From Bacillota bacterium (GTDB lineage: Bacteria > Bacillota_I > Bacilli_A > Erysipelotrichales > Erysipelotrichaceae): 64,000 nucleotides of DNA. Positions within the stretch are counted from its first letter, which is position 1; the number at the start of each line of letters is the position of its first letter. Location of the stretch: contig JAHFCO010000002.1 of assembly GCA_023249475.1 (NCBI GenBank), positions 1 through 64,000 on the forward strand, read 5' to 3'. Below the pieces are notes generated by a model. That model was not told the origin of the DNA and made no database searches. It was given only the letters and a program-made list of their open reading frames with translations. Positions 8,974 to 16,700 of the stretch are shown piece after piece. A program made the position numbers and the translations under genes.

Positions 8974-9481
8974 TTTTACCCTCCCATCGCCGCATCAAGG
9001 TCGTGAACGCCCGATGCATCGGTACCAAGCAAATCAATATGAGTATATAATTCGAGATTCCGTGGACGATGTCAAACGAGATGCCCCGAATCCAATACGC
9101 GATACCCATGGTGACGCCGTAGAGCACGGCGTGCTGGAGGGAAAACAGGAAACCGAAGATCAGTCCGAACAAGCCGCCAAGCAGCGCCCAGCGGTCGGGA
9201 TTGACCCCGTTGATCTTTTTAAAGAGGACACAGATGCTCATCCAAAGCGGCCAGATCCACAAATAGCCGATCACCCAATCCCCCAGTCCCCAGACCAAGG
9301 CTTCCAACACGGCGAACACGACACTCACCAGGAAGGCGTCCACCGGTTTCAAATGGAGGGCGACCAAGAGGAAAAGAAGGGTGACGAGTTCGACGTTGGG
9401 GATGAAGGCCAACCCGACCTGGGCGGCGAAAATCGTCGCCGCCAGAGCCGAGATCAGTACGATCCGTTTAACCGGTTTCAT
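8921..9481 (-). CDS. ECF transporter S component, probably for cobalamin
   Basis: A 186-residue integral membrane protein with about six hydrophobic segments and a basic, hydrophilic C-tail, as in substrate-binding S components of energy-coupling-factor importers. Start MKPVKRIVLISALAATIFAA resembles other S components. The cobalamin riboswitch upstream, the DUF4430 protein before it and the adenosyltransferase after it make B12 or a precursor the likely substrate. Its ATG shares one base with the preceding stop (TAATG), implying coupled translation. The energising EcfAT module is not in the window. The tail overlapping the next gene by 53 bases may not be functionally important. Confidence 0.78.
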   Translation of the reverse strand: MKPVKRIVLISALAATIFAAQVGLAFIPNVELVTLLFLLVALHLKPVDAFLVSVVFAVLEALVWGLGDWVIGYLWIWPLWMSICVLFKKINGVNPDRWALLGGLFGLIFGFLFSLQHAVLYGVTMGIAYWIRGISFDIVHGISNYILILICLVPMHRAFTTLMRRWEGKNGRHDENRGPRDNGGIR

Positions 9482-9930
9482 TATTCAAAGCTCGAGGTAA
9501 AGGTAAAGGTAAACAAATCCTTATCGTAGATCGGAGCTTGGTCGATACCTGAGCAATAGCCTGCGCTCTTACAATCGGGGTTGGTTTCGGAATCATACAG
9601 CCACCAGGGACCGGCGGCCGAATCTTCCGTGACATAGTCGTCGACACCGACGATGAACCGGCCGAACGCATCCGTTTTTTCTCCGGAAAGTTCAAGATCC
9701 ACCCACTTCTTCGCTTCCATCTCATCCAACAATTCACCCAGCGTTTCCGCATCCGTACGGATGGTTTTATCCAGGATGGTCACATCGCCCGCTTCTGCAT
9801 CGACGATCATGACGATCCGGATCGCTTTGGATCCAGCCTGCAACTTGCTTTGGTTGTACCACGCTACGGCTCCCAGGAGCACGGCACCGATGCCAAGCAC
9901 GATCAGGACTTTGACTAGACTCTTCTTCAT
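9481..9930 (-). CDS. membrane-anchored DUF4430 (transcobalamin-like) protein
   Basis: A 149-residue protein with one N-terminal membrane segment (LVKVLIVLGIGAVLLGAVAW) and an extracytoplasmic DUF4430 domain, which has the fold of the C-terminal domain of transcobalamin. Typical marks are TLGELLDEM, FGRFIVGVDD and GPWWLYDSETN, with a Cys pair (CKSAGYC). It is first after the cobalamin riboswitch, so it likely captures cobalamin outside the membrane for the ECF S component. GGGAGG lies about 7 bases before the ATG at 9930. Direct B12 binding is inferred from the fold and context. Confidence 0.8.
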   Translation of the reverse strand: MKKSLVKVLIVLGIGAVLLGAVAWYNQSKLQAGSKAIRIVMIVDAEAGDVTILDKTIRTDAETLGELLDEMEAKKWVDLELSGEKTDAFGRFIVGVDDYVTEDSAAGPWWLYDSETNPDCKSAGYCSGIDQAPIYDKDLFTFTFTSSFE

Positions 9931-9946
9931 GGAAATCCTCCCTTAC

Positions 9947-9976
9947 AAAAAAACACACAACCTGGTGGGATGTGTG
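9947..9976 (-). terminator. terminator hairpin, riboswitch expression platform (distal)
   Basis: On the minus strand CACACA / TGTGTG closes an 11-base loop and is followed by seven Ts, just before the ribosome site of the DUF4430 gene. Confidence 0.6.
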
Positions 9977-10021
9977 AAAAAAGACCGGAAGTCTTTTTAT
10001 CTTGTTCCCAGAAGATAAAAA
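9977..10021 (-). promoter_or_regulatory. alternative hairpins of the riboswitch expression platform
   Basis: Two stems share bases. One is TTTTTATCTT / AAGATAAAAA (10-bp arms at 9994-10003 and 10012-10021). The other is AAAGAC / GTCTTT (9980-9985 with 9991-9996) followed on the minus strand by a T run. Bases 9994-9996 belong to both, so they cannot fully form together, the arrangement expected for a terminator/antiterminator switch. Confidence 0.5.
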
Positions 10022-10027
10022 CGTTGC

Positions 10028-10178
10028 AGCGGAAGGCAGGTCTACTGGCTGACAGATCATCCTCGGGGAGCCTTCCCGCCATGCGGCAGTGGCTTATTTC
10101 CCTTCGTCCTTGTCTACAGTTGCTGGGACAGCTTCGTTTATGGCGAATTCCCTATTGAGCCCGACGGGCACCATTCCT
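10028..10178 (-). promoter_or_regulatory. cobalamin riboswitch
   Basis: Read on the minus strand, the region holds the B12 box (GTCAGCCAGTAGACCTGCC, 10053-10035) plus the upstream landmarks GGTGCCCGTCGGGCT, GGGAA, and GCCACTGC with the GGCGGGAAGG-type stem. This is the standard cobalamin aptamer order. It precedes the DUF4430, ECF-S, adenosyltransferase and nrdJ genes, so it should reduce their expression when cobalamin is plentiful. An apparent 71-codon frame over the aptamer is not credible. Confidence 0.92.
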
Positions 10179-10187
10179 TGCATACTT

Positions 10188-10217
10188 ATTATAGTTCGCA
10201 CCTTGTCTTGGACGCAA
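10188..10217 (-). promoter_or_regulatory. promoter of the cobalamin operon
   Basis: Minus-strand TTGCGT (10217-10212) and TATAAT (10193-10188) are 18 bases apart and place the transcript start just before the aptamer. Confidence 0.65.
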
Positions 10218-10307
10218 CAAGATTCGAAAACAAAACCCGAATAAACATTCTCCTTTAATTCAATCTCACCATCTGATAAAATAGACGAAACAAACCGAGG
10301 TGGATTC

Positions 10308-10955
10308 ATGGATTATTCCGTATTGATCGTCGCGGCAGGTCGCGGAGAGCGCATGGGGCTTGGCTACAACAAGGTCTTTTATCTGTTGAAAGAAGGGACG
10401 ACGATCCTGGATACGACGATGGAAATCTTTTTGAAAGACGACCGGTGCCGTCAGATCGTCATCGTGACCAACCAGAACGAAATGACGATGGCGATGAAGA
10501 AGCGCGAAATCGGACGGATCGTCCACGTGGCCGGCGGGGAGACGCGTCAAGCGAGCGTCCGCAACGGATTGATGGCGGTCACCCAAGACGTCGTGTTGAT
10601 CCATGACGGAGCCCGTCCGTGGTGTCCGATGAAATGCGTCGACGATTTGTTGGTCGCGATGGAAACGGAAGACGCGGCGGTGTTGGCGGTCGCCGTGAAG
10701 GATACGATCAAGGAAGTGGAAGACGGATACATCGTACGGACGATCGAGCGTTCACGCCTGGTGCAGGCGCAAACGCCCCAAGCATTTAAGACGAAGCTGA
10801 TCATGGAAGCGTGTAAGATCGCGGACGAAACCAATGCGAAAGTCACGGACGACGCCCAGATGGTCGAGATGTTCACGAAAACGCGGGTCAAAATCATCGA
10901 AGGATCTTATACCAACATCAAGATCACAACCAAGGAAGACCTGAAACGAAACTAG
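10308..10955 (+). CDS. ispD: 2-C-methyl-D-erythritol 4-phosphate cytidylyltransferase
   Basis: A 215-residue IspD, making CDP-methylerythritol in the MEP isoprenoid pathway in the cytoplasm. The CTP-binding start is LIVAAGRGERMGLGYNK, followed by HDGARP, VKDTIK, QAQTPQAF and TDDAQ, and ends NIKITTKEDL, all as in IspD. The close relative TarI (ribitol-phosphate cytidylyltransferase) is the alternative, but no teichoic acid genes are nearby. The gene stands alone, with GAGG about 8 bases before the ATG and a terminator after. Confidence 0.85.
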   Translation: MDYSVLIVAAGRGERMGLGYNKVFYLLKEGTTILDTTMEIFLKDDRCRQIVIVTNQNEMTMAMKKREIGRIVHVAGGETRQASVRNGLMAVTQDVVLIHDGARPWCPMKCVDDLLVAMETEDAAVLAVAVKDTIKEVEDGYIVRTIERSRLVQAQTPQAFKTKLIMEACKIADETNAKVTDDAQMVEMFTKTRVKIIEGSYTNIKITTKEDLKRN

Positions 10956-10979
10956 AGAGGAAAATCTTCCTCTTTTTTA
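10956..10979 (+). terminator. Rho-independent terminator after ispD
   Basis: AGAGGAA / TTCCTCT stem with an AATC-type loop and a six-T run, starting right at the stop codon. Confidence 0.85.
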
Positions 10980-10986
10980 TTTCCCC

Positions 10987-11017
10987 TTTACTTTGACGTT
11001 GCGTCAACGTCTATAAT
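10987..11017 (+). promoter_or_regulatory. MerR-type promoter with palindromic operator
   Basis: TTTACT (10987-10992) and TATAAT (11012-11017) are 19 bases apart, the long spacer typical of MerR-controlled promoters. The spacer holds the perfect inverted repeat GACGTTG-CGT-CAACGTC (10995-11011). The regulator gene starts 30 bases later, so this is a likely autoregulatory site. Confidence 0.7.
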
Positions 11018-11047
11018 GGGATTATCCACTTCGAAGGGATAGTAACC

Positions 11048-12028
11048 ATGAATCCATACACCATGATCCGCGACGTCTCGAAGCAGTTCGACATCTCGAC
11101 CCGAACCCTGCGCTATTATGAAGAAATCGGTCTCTTGAAAAGTACACGCCTGGATGAATCGGCGTACCGATACTACGACCAAGAAGCCTTGCGCAGGCTC
11201 GACCAAATCGTCATCTTGAAAAAACTACGGTTTTCACTGCGCGATATCCACCGCCTGTTGAGCGTGAAAGAAACACAGGTCGCCATCGAAGTCGTTAGCG
11301 ACCATCTGAAAACCCTGGATGATGAAACCCAGGCCTTAGTCTCGCTGCGCAATCTGGTCGAACACTTCCTGAACGAAATGAAGCGATCAGGGTGGACGAG
11401 AACGCTTGAGGGAAGCCAAGACGGGATGCGGCTTGAAACGCTGCGAGAACCTGCGGATCCGAAAGAAACGGAGAATCGATCGCCCATGGCACATCTCGAT
11501 GAAATCAGCAGAAAAACACAAAAACACGGTCCGGTGAGGATCGTCAAACTCCCCCCGATGCGGATGGCGGCCTATCGCGCCCCGGTCGGACCATCGCCAG
11601 AGCAAGAAGGATGGAACCAGGTCAACCGCCTGTTGCTTGATCCAAGACTACGTGCGTATCCGAACCTGAGGATTTTCGGGTTCAACAACCCTTCAGGTCG
11701 CGACGAACACGGCTATGAATTCTGGGTCAGCGTCCCGGAGGATGTTGAAATCGTCCGACCCTTCAAAGAAATACGGTTCGACGGCGGCTTATATGCGGCG
11801 CATGTCACGGCACTCCACAGCATCTTTGAAACCTGGATGTATCTGGTCGCCGAAATCAAGAAACACCCGAACTATCGACTCGACCCTTCGTACATCGGAC
11901 AACTCGACGACATCGTCCACCCGCACCTTGAAGAAAGCATCGGGGAGGACATCCTGCAAACCGATATGACAGGCGAAGAAGACATGGATCGCCAACTCGA
12001 CTTGTTTCTACCGATCATGCCAAGATAA
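11048..12028 (+). CDS. MerR-family regulator with GyrI-like effector-binding domain
   Basis: A 326-residue regulator. Residues 1-75 form the MerR winged helix (DVSKQFDISTRTLRYYEEIG, then AYRYYDQEALRRL), followed by a helical dimerisation region to about 120. Residues 160-326 look like an AraC/GyrI-type effector-binding domain (KLPPMRMAAYRAP and YEFWVSVPED), the multidrug or small-molecule sensor fold. It probably responds to an amphipathic compound and acts at the palindrome in its own promoter. No transporter or obvious target lies beside it. A terminator follows. Confidence 0.85.
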   Translation: MNPYTMIRDVSKQFDISTRTLRYYEEIGLLKSTRLDESAYRYYDQEALRRLDQIVILKKLRFSLRDIHRLLSVKETQVAIEVVSDHLKTLDDETQALVSLRNLVEHFLNEMKRSGWTRTLEGSQDGMRLETLREPADPKETENRSPMAHLDEISRKTQKHGPVRIVKLPPMRMAAYRAPVGPSPEQEGWNQVNRLLLDPRLRAYPNLRIFGFNNPSGRDEHGYEFWVSVPEDVEIVRPFKEIRFDGGLYAAHVTALHSIFETWMYLVAEIKKHPNYRLDPSYIGQLDDIVHPHLEESIGEDILQTDMTGEEDMDRQLDLFLPIMPR

Positions 12029-12051
12029 GAAGACGCCGCGGCGTCTTCTTT
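12028..12051 (+). terminator. Rho-independent terminator after the MerR gene
   Basis: AGAAGACGCC / GGCGTCTTCT stem with TTT after it; begins at the last base of the stop codon. Confidence 0.75.
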
Positions 12052-12140
12052 CATTACAAAGGATTCATCAGACAATGAACCCATGGTAAAATGGAATCGT
12101 TGAATCGATGCGTAGAAGAAAGAGAAAAGAGGGAAACGTC

Positions 12141-12581
12141 ATGGGTAAACTTAAAACCATCTGTATCAGTGCTAAACGAGGGGTCTTGAAAAACGAAGTC
12201 GAGGAATGCACTGTCATCGCCGGGTTTGGCATCGAACAGGACGGGCACGGCGGGGAGTGGGGAAGACAGATCACCGTCCTGAACTACCAAAGCTATCTGA
12301 AAGCCAGACAAGCCCATCCCGACCTGGATCTGCATCCCGGCAGTTTCGCCGAGAACCTGATGGTCGACGGCATCGACTTTTCGTTGATCAAACCGTTGTC
12401 GCGTATCCGACTCGGGGATTCCGTCCTTCTTGAAGTCAGCCAGATCGGTAAGGAAGACCACCCCAGCGTCGTGACGCGCACCTACGGAATCAGTCTCTTG
12501 CCATATGAAGGTTTGTTTTGCCGGGTCGTCGAAGGCGGAAGGCTGAAAAAAGAGGACGGGGCCAAGCTGGTTTCGCAATAA
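12141..12581 (+). CDS. MOSC-domain protein
   Basis: A 146-residue single MOSC domain (the C-terminal domain of molybdenum cofactor sulfurase), found alone in many bacteria. Typical elements are the start ICISAKRGVLKN, GIEQDGHGG, the metal- or sulfur-related RQITVLN, FAENLMVDG, and LGDSVLLEVSQIGK. Members carry sulfur or handle N-hydroxylated and molybdenum-linked substrates; the precise role is unknown. The ATG at 12141 has GAGGG 8 bases upstream. The family's usual conserved Cys near the end is seen here only as LFCRV. Confidence 0.8.
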   Translation: MGKLKTICISAKRGVLKNEVEECTVIAGFGIEQDGHGGEWGRQITVLNYQSYLKARQAHPDLDLHPGSFAENLMVDGIDFSLIKPLSRIRLGDSVLLEVSQIGKEDHPSVVTRTYGISLLPYEGLFCRVVEGGRLKKEDGAKLVSQ

Positions 12582-12588
12582 TAAAGAG

Positions 12589-12624
12589 CGCTGAAGACGG
12601 GGTTTTCAACCGTCGAAAACAGCG
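12589..12624 (+). other. hairpin without T run between the MOSC gene and the rpsF promoter
   Basis: CGCTG / CAGCG outer stem and GACGG / CCGTC inner stem. It may be a weak terminator or mRNA end structure. Confidence 0.35.
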
Positions 12625-12635
12625 AAATGAAGTGA

Positions 12636-12664
12636 TTTACAAGCACCCCCTCTTCTGCTATAAT
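12636..12664 (+). promoter_or_regulatory. promoter of the rpsF operon
   Basis: TTTACA (12636-12641) and TATAAT (12659-12664) with a 17-base spacer, near-consensus sigma-A. Confidence 0.85.
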
Positions 12665-12736
12665 GAACAAACGGGTAGATATGTCCCATATTTACTCCTT
12701 GCCCGAGAGGGCCACAGACCATAAGGAGGTGTACAA
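12665..12736 (+). promoter_or_regulatory. rpsF leader, possible S6:S18 autoregulatory RNA
   Basis: This roughly 70-base untranslated leader contains GCCC-GAGA-GGGC (12701-12712), a short stem closed by a GNRA tetraloop, 10 bases before the AAGGAGG. rpsF leaders in many bacteria bind the S6:S18 complex. I see a compact hairpin at the right place but have not matched the full consensus. Confidence 0.35.
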
Positions 12737-13027
12737 ATGAGAAAGTATGAAGTCATGTACATTGTGAACGCATCGTTAGACGATGCCGCTCGCCAAGATG
12801 TCATCAACGGATTGCACGCGATTATCACCAATAACGGCGGCAGCATCGTTAAAGTTGACGAATGGGGAACAAGAGAGTTCGCGTACCGCATCGAAGACAT
12901 GACCAAAGGTTACTACGTCGTTTTGAACATCGAAGCCGAGCCGGCAGCGGTAAAGGAATTCGATCGTTTAGCACGAATCAACAGTAACGTCGTCAGACAT
13001 TTGATCTTAAATTTGGAAGACGAATAG
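12737..13027 (+). CDS. rpsF: 30S ribosomal protein bS6
   Basis: A 96-residue bS6. MRKYEVMYIVNASLD, GGSIVKVDEWGTREFAYRI and KGYYVVLNIEA are diagnostic. It binds the 30S platform together with bS18, encoded two genes later. A strong AAGGAGG lies 8 bases before the ATG. It is first of the classic rpsF-ssb-rpsR operon. Confidence 0.97.
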   Translation: MRKYEVMYIVNASLDDAARQDVINGLHAIITNNGGSIVKVDEWGTREFAYRIEDMTKGYYVVLNIEAEPAAVKEFDRLARINSNVVRHLILNLEDE

Positions 13028-13039
13028 AGGGGGAACCAC

Positions 13040-13498
13040 ATGATCAATCGCGTCGTTTTAGTCGGCCGGATTACAAAAGATCCGGAGTTGCGTAAGACAC
13101 AGACTGGGAAATCCGTCGCGTCCTTCACCGTTGCGTGCAATCGCCGCACGACCGCAGGGCAACAAGAACAAGCAGACTTCATCCGATGCACCACATGGGA
13201 ACGTACGGCGGAATTCGTCGGTCAATACGTCCGCAAAGGGAATTTGATCGGAGTCGAAGGTCGGATTACCACGGGTAGTTACGACGGTCAAGACGGAAAG
13301 AAAGTCTACACGACGGAAGTCACGTGTGATTCGGTCCAACTCTTAGAATCCAAAGGTGCTAGCGAGAATCGTTCGCAAACCTTCACCGCACCGTCGCAAG
13401 GTCAGCCGCAAGGCTACTATCCCGACAACAATACCGCGGATGAAGACTTCAATACCGGTCCTTTGCTGGATATATCCAGCGACGACCTTCCATTTTAA
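13040..13498 (+). CDS. ssb: single-stranded DNA-binding protein
   Basis: A 152-residue SSB. The OB fold spans residues 1-105 (MINRVVLVGRITKDPELR, then FIRCTTWERTAEF). A Gln/Pro-rich linker follows and the C-terminus ends ISSDDLPF, the acidic tip that recruits replication and repair partners. Located 12 bases after rpsF, with AGGGGG as ribosome site, in the usual operon position. Confidence 0.97.
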   Translation: MINRVVLVGRITKDPELRKTQTGKSVASFTVACNRRTTAGQQEQADFIRCTTWERTAEFVGQYVRKGNLIGVEGRITTGSYDGQDGKKVYTTEVTCDSVQLLESKGASENRSQTFTAPSQGQPQGYYPDNNTADEDFNTGPLLDISSDDLPF

Positions 13499-13516
13499 CA
13501 AGAAAGGAGATCTACC

Positions 13517-13747
13517 ATGGCATTTAAAAAGCAAAGAATGGGCCGCAAAAAGGTTTGTTACTTTACAAAAAACAATGTAACCACGATCGACTATAAGGAT
13601 ATCGAACTGTTGAAGAGATTCATCTCCGCAAACGGCAAGATCATTCCCAGACGTGTTACCGGCACTCGTGCAAAATACCAACGCTTGCTGGCGACCGCGA
13701 TCAAACGTGCTCGTCAAATGGCTCTGCTACCTTACGTAGCCGACTAA
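13517..13747 (+). CDS. rpsR: 30S ribosomal protein bS18
   Basis: A 76-residue bS18, with the typical RRKK-like start (GRKKVCYF) and [19 protein letters not shown] followed by [14 protein letters not shown]. One Cys remains of the zinc set seen in other branches. AGAAAGGAG precedes the ATG. It is last in the rpsF operon and followed by a terminator. Confidence 0.97.
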   Translation: MAFKKQRMGRKKVCYFTKNNVTTIDYKDIELLKRFISANGKIIPRRVTGTRAKYQRLLATAIKRARQMALLPYVAD

Positions 13748-13756
13748 GTTCAAACA

Positions 13757-13785
13757 AACCTCCATCGGTCTCGATGGAGGTTTTA
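13757..13785 (+). terminator. Rho-independent terminator of the rpsF-ssb-rpsR operon
   Basis: AACCTCCATCG / CGATGGAGGTT with a GTCT loop and T run. Confidence 0.85.
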
Positions 13786-13804
13786 TGCATTGAAAGGAGT
13801 TTCC

Positions 13805-14713
13805 ATGCGTAAATCCGTGCGTCAGATTACAGACGGCGCGATGATGATCGCCATCATCGGCCTCTTTGTCATCATCAACCGACAATTCCTGTTCATCCTT
13901 GAAACCTATGCGGCCTTCCTGATGCCGCTGCCGATCTTGTTCTATACCGTGAAACACGGATTGAGAAACGCCTGGGTCGTCGCCTTCGGGATGACGATCA
14001 TCAGTTTCATCCTCGGTACGCCGCAATCCTTGTTCTTCATGGCGAGCGCATTGGCCAACGGACTCGCCTACGGGTATGGCGTCAGTAAGAAGAAAGCCAA
14101 CGAATGGTTGCTTGGAATCACGATTCTGATCACGGCCGCCACGATGTTTTTGACAACCTATGCATTCGCCGCCTTTTTTGGGTATAATGTGATGGAAGAA
14201 GTGGGCTTGATCATCGACTATCTCAAAACCTTGGATACCATCACGGTCGATGCGACCTTGACGGCGACCTTGTACGCGATGTATCCGATGGTGGTTCTGC
14301 TGACCGCCGTCCTCCAGTCGATCTTGACCCACATCTCCGCGATCCTCTTGATGAAGCGGTTGAAGATCGCGGTCTTGCCGATGCGCCCCTTGAATACGAT
14401 GCGCGTCCCCAAACCGTTGGGTTGGATCGCGTTGGCCTTATTGTTTTCGCCGTTTCTCGCCAAAGCGATGACGGACAACATCGACCTGCAGGTCACGGCC
14501 AACCTCGTCTACCTGATCGCATTGATGGTCTTCCTCTTCGATACGTTCATCTTCCTTAGCCTGGCGGCCCCGGTCGTCAAGATGAAACGGTTGCCAACCA
14601 TCGGGCTTCTCCTTTATCTCATCCTTCCCGCGCCGATGACCTATGTCTGCATCATCATCGGGGCGCTCGATATCCTAACTGATTTCAGAAACCGGGTCCT
14701 ATATCGGAGGTAA
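13805..14713 (+). CDS. YybS-like membrane protein (DUF2232)
   Basis: A 302-residue integral membrane protein with roughly eight hydrophobic segments, matching the DUF2232/YybS family by its place between rpsR and gdpP, where B. subtilis has yybS. The fold is related to S components, but no substrate is known. The ATG at 13805 is preferred over an in-frame TTG because AAAGGAG ends 5 bases upstream. It runs directly into gdpP. Confidence 0.75.
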   Translation: MRKSVRQITDGAMMIAIIGLFVIINRQFLFILETYAAFLMPLPILFYTVKHGLRNAWVVAFGMTIISFILGTPQSLFFMASALANGLAYGYGVSKKKANEWLLGITILITAATMFLTTYAFAAFFGYNVMEEVGLIIDYLKTLDTITVDATLTATLYAMYPMVVLLTAVLQSILTHISAILLMKRLKIAVLPMRPLNTMRVPKPLGWIALALLFSPFLAKAMTDNIDLQVTANLVYLIALMVFLFDTFIFLSLAAPVVKMKRLPTIGLLLYLILPAPMTYVCIIIGALDILTDFRNRVLYRR

Positions 14714-14717
14714 TGTC

Positions 14718-16700
14718 GTGTTCGAACAATTCGCGAAGTTAAGAATCAAGATCATCGCCATCCTCGCGGCCGAAGTCGTGGTTTTTTCCTTGGTCCATTT
14801 CGTATACCAAGTCGGATTCAACGGATTCGACACCGTCATCATCCTGGTCAACATCGCACTGATCTGGATCTTGGTCGATACGTACCAGGAAGACCAGAAG
14901 AAACGCGTATTGACGATCTCCAGGGTCCTGGGCAGCGATGCGAAGGAAGCGTTCCTCTTCGGGGAAGTCGGGTTCTTGACGTATGATGAGAACTACATCA
15001 TCACGTGGATCAGCGAACTGTTGGAAGACCGGGGCTACGACGTCATCGGGAAGAAGGTCACCAGTTGGTTACCGAAAACGAAAACCTTGTTCACCGGGGA
15101 TGATGAAACCGTCATCGAAGACGTCGATGAAACGGTATATCAGATCATCCGCAAAGAAGACGGGCAAACCTTGTTTCTGAAGGACGTGACGATGAGCTAT
15201 CGTCTGAGCGACCTTTATGAAAAAGAACAAGTCGTGTTGGGTTTGATCCATCTGGATAACTACGAAGAGACGATCCAATACGAAGAAGAACAAAAAACCT
15301 CCATCATCGAAAGCAAGCTTCGCCAACCGGTCGTCGATTGGGCGAAAAGCAAAGGGATGTTCGTAAAGAGGATCAAGAACGATCGCTATCTTTTGGTGCT
15401 CAACGAGAAGATTTTCCAAGAGATCATGAACGAACGTTTCTCCATCCTGAACTATATCCGTTCCACGGCGCAACAGATGGATGTGGCGATCACCCTGTCG
15501 ATGGCGTTTGCGCGCGGGACCGCCGACTTCCAGCAACTCGAGGAAATGGTCAACAACCTGCTCGAACTCGCCCAAAGCCGCGGCGGCGACCAGATCGCCA
15601 TCAAGCGTTTCTCCGAAGACGTGAAGTACTTCGGCGGAAGCAGCGAGGCGCAGGAAAAACGCAGTAAGGTCCGTGTCCGCGTCATCGCCCAGACCTTGCG
15701 CGACTTGATCCAACAATCCTCCGACGTGCTCGTCGTGGGGCATAAGGAGATGGATTTCGATTGTTTCGGCGCCGCCTTGGGCATCAGCCGGATCGTCCAA
15801 TCCTATGGGAAAACCGTACGCGTGGTCACCCGTTCCGGCGGGATCGAAGCGAAGCTGAGCGGCGCGATCCTGAAACACAAGGAAATCCTGGAAACCAACC
15901 ATCACTTCATCAATGAGACGGAAGCGTTGGAAGACTTGAAGAAAGACACGTTGGTCGTCATGGTGGATCATCACATCGCCAACCAGTCGAACGCCCAAAG
16001 CGTCATCGAGAAAGCGAAGAAAGTGGTGGTCGTCGACCACCATCGCCGATCCGGCGATTTCAGTTTCAATCCGGTGTTGGTCTATGTGGAAACCGCGGCG
16101 TCGTCGACGTCCGAACTCGTGACCGAACTGGTACCCTATCAAACCAACCTCGTCTCCTTCGAAAGCGCGGAAGCGACCATCATTCTTACCGGGATTTTGA
16201 TCGACACCAACCGGTTCCGCAACCGGACCGGTTCGAGAACGTTCGAAGCCGCATCGCTCTTGAAGAAATACGGGGCGGATACGTATGAAGCCGACGATCT
16301 GTTGAAAGATGATTTCAACGATTTCGAAATGAAGACGAAGTTACTGAAGAACTGTGAAAAGAAACCCGGCGGGATCTTGATTTCCGCTTTGAACGACGGA
16401 AGCGTGGCGCCGCGCGCCATTTTGTCCCAGGTCGCCGACAGTATGTTGTCGATCAAGGATGTGGAAGCCGCGTTCGTCATCGCCAACATCGACGAAAAGA
16501 CGGTCGCGTTGTCGGCCCGGTCCAAAGGGAAAGTCAACGTCCATACGATCGTCGAAAAAATGAGCGGCGGGGGCCATTTCTCCGCGGCCGCATTGCAGCG
16601 CGAGAATACGACCGTGGTCAAATTAAAAGAAGAACTTGAAGAAGCACTGAAAAAATACATGGAAGAAGAGGAACATAAACATGAAAGTCATCTTGCTTGA
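14718..16700 (+). CDS. gdpP: cyclic-di-AMP phosphodiesterase GdpP
   Basis: A 660-residue membrane-bound phosphodiesterase that hydrolyses c-di-AMP and so affects potassium balance and envelope stress. Two N-terminal membrane helices (residues 10-55) are followed by a PAS-like region, a degenerate GGDEF domain without the catalytic motif, and the DHH/DHHA1 catalytic part: VGHKEMDFDCFGAALG, VVMVDHH, VVVVDHHRR and the DHHA1 GGGHFSAAA near the end. The start is GTG at 14718 with GGAGG 7 bases before; a nearby ATG is out of frame. It overlaps rplI by 20 bases. Confidence 0.95.
   Translation: MFEQFAKLRIKIIAILAAEVVVFSLVHFVYQVGFNGFDTVIILVNIALIWILVDTYQEDQKKRVLTISRVLGSDAKEAFLFGEVGFLTYDENYIITWISELLEDRGYDVIGKKVTSWLPKTKTLFTGDDETVIEDVDETVYQIIRKEDGQTLFLKDVTMSYRLSDLYEKEQVVLGLIHLDNYEETIQYEEEQKTSIIESKLRQPVVDWAKSKGMFVKRIKNDRYLLVLNEKIFQEIMNERFSILNYIRSTAQQMDVAITLSMAFARGTADFQQLEEMVNNLLELAQSRGGDQIAIKRFSEDVKYFGGSSEAQEKRSKVRVRVIAQTLRDLIQQSSDVLVVGHKEMDFDCFGAALGISRIVQSYGKTVRVVTRSGGIEAKLSGAILKHKEILETNHHFINETEALEDLKKDTLVVMVDHHIANQSNAQSVIEKAKKVVVVDHHRRSGDFSFNPVLVYVETAASSTSELVTELVPYQTNLVSFESAEATIILTGILIDTNRFRNRTGSRTFEAASLLKKYGADTYEADDLLKDDFNDFEMKTKLLKNCEKKPGGILISALNDGSVAPRAILSQVADSMLSIKDVEAAFVIANIDEKTVALSARSKGKVNVHTIVEKMSGGGHFSAAALQRENTTVVKLKEELEEALKKYMEEEEHKHESHLA

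Noticed and set aside
10094-10309. 71-codon minus-strand frame before the cobalamin operon
   Set aside because: Covers the riboswitch aptamer and promoter; no ribosome site or protein-like pattern.
15069-16142. 357-codon frame antisense to gdpP
   Set aside because: Fully inside the DHH phosphodiesterase gene; composition-driven.
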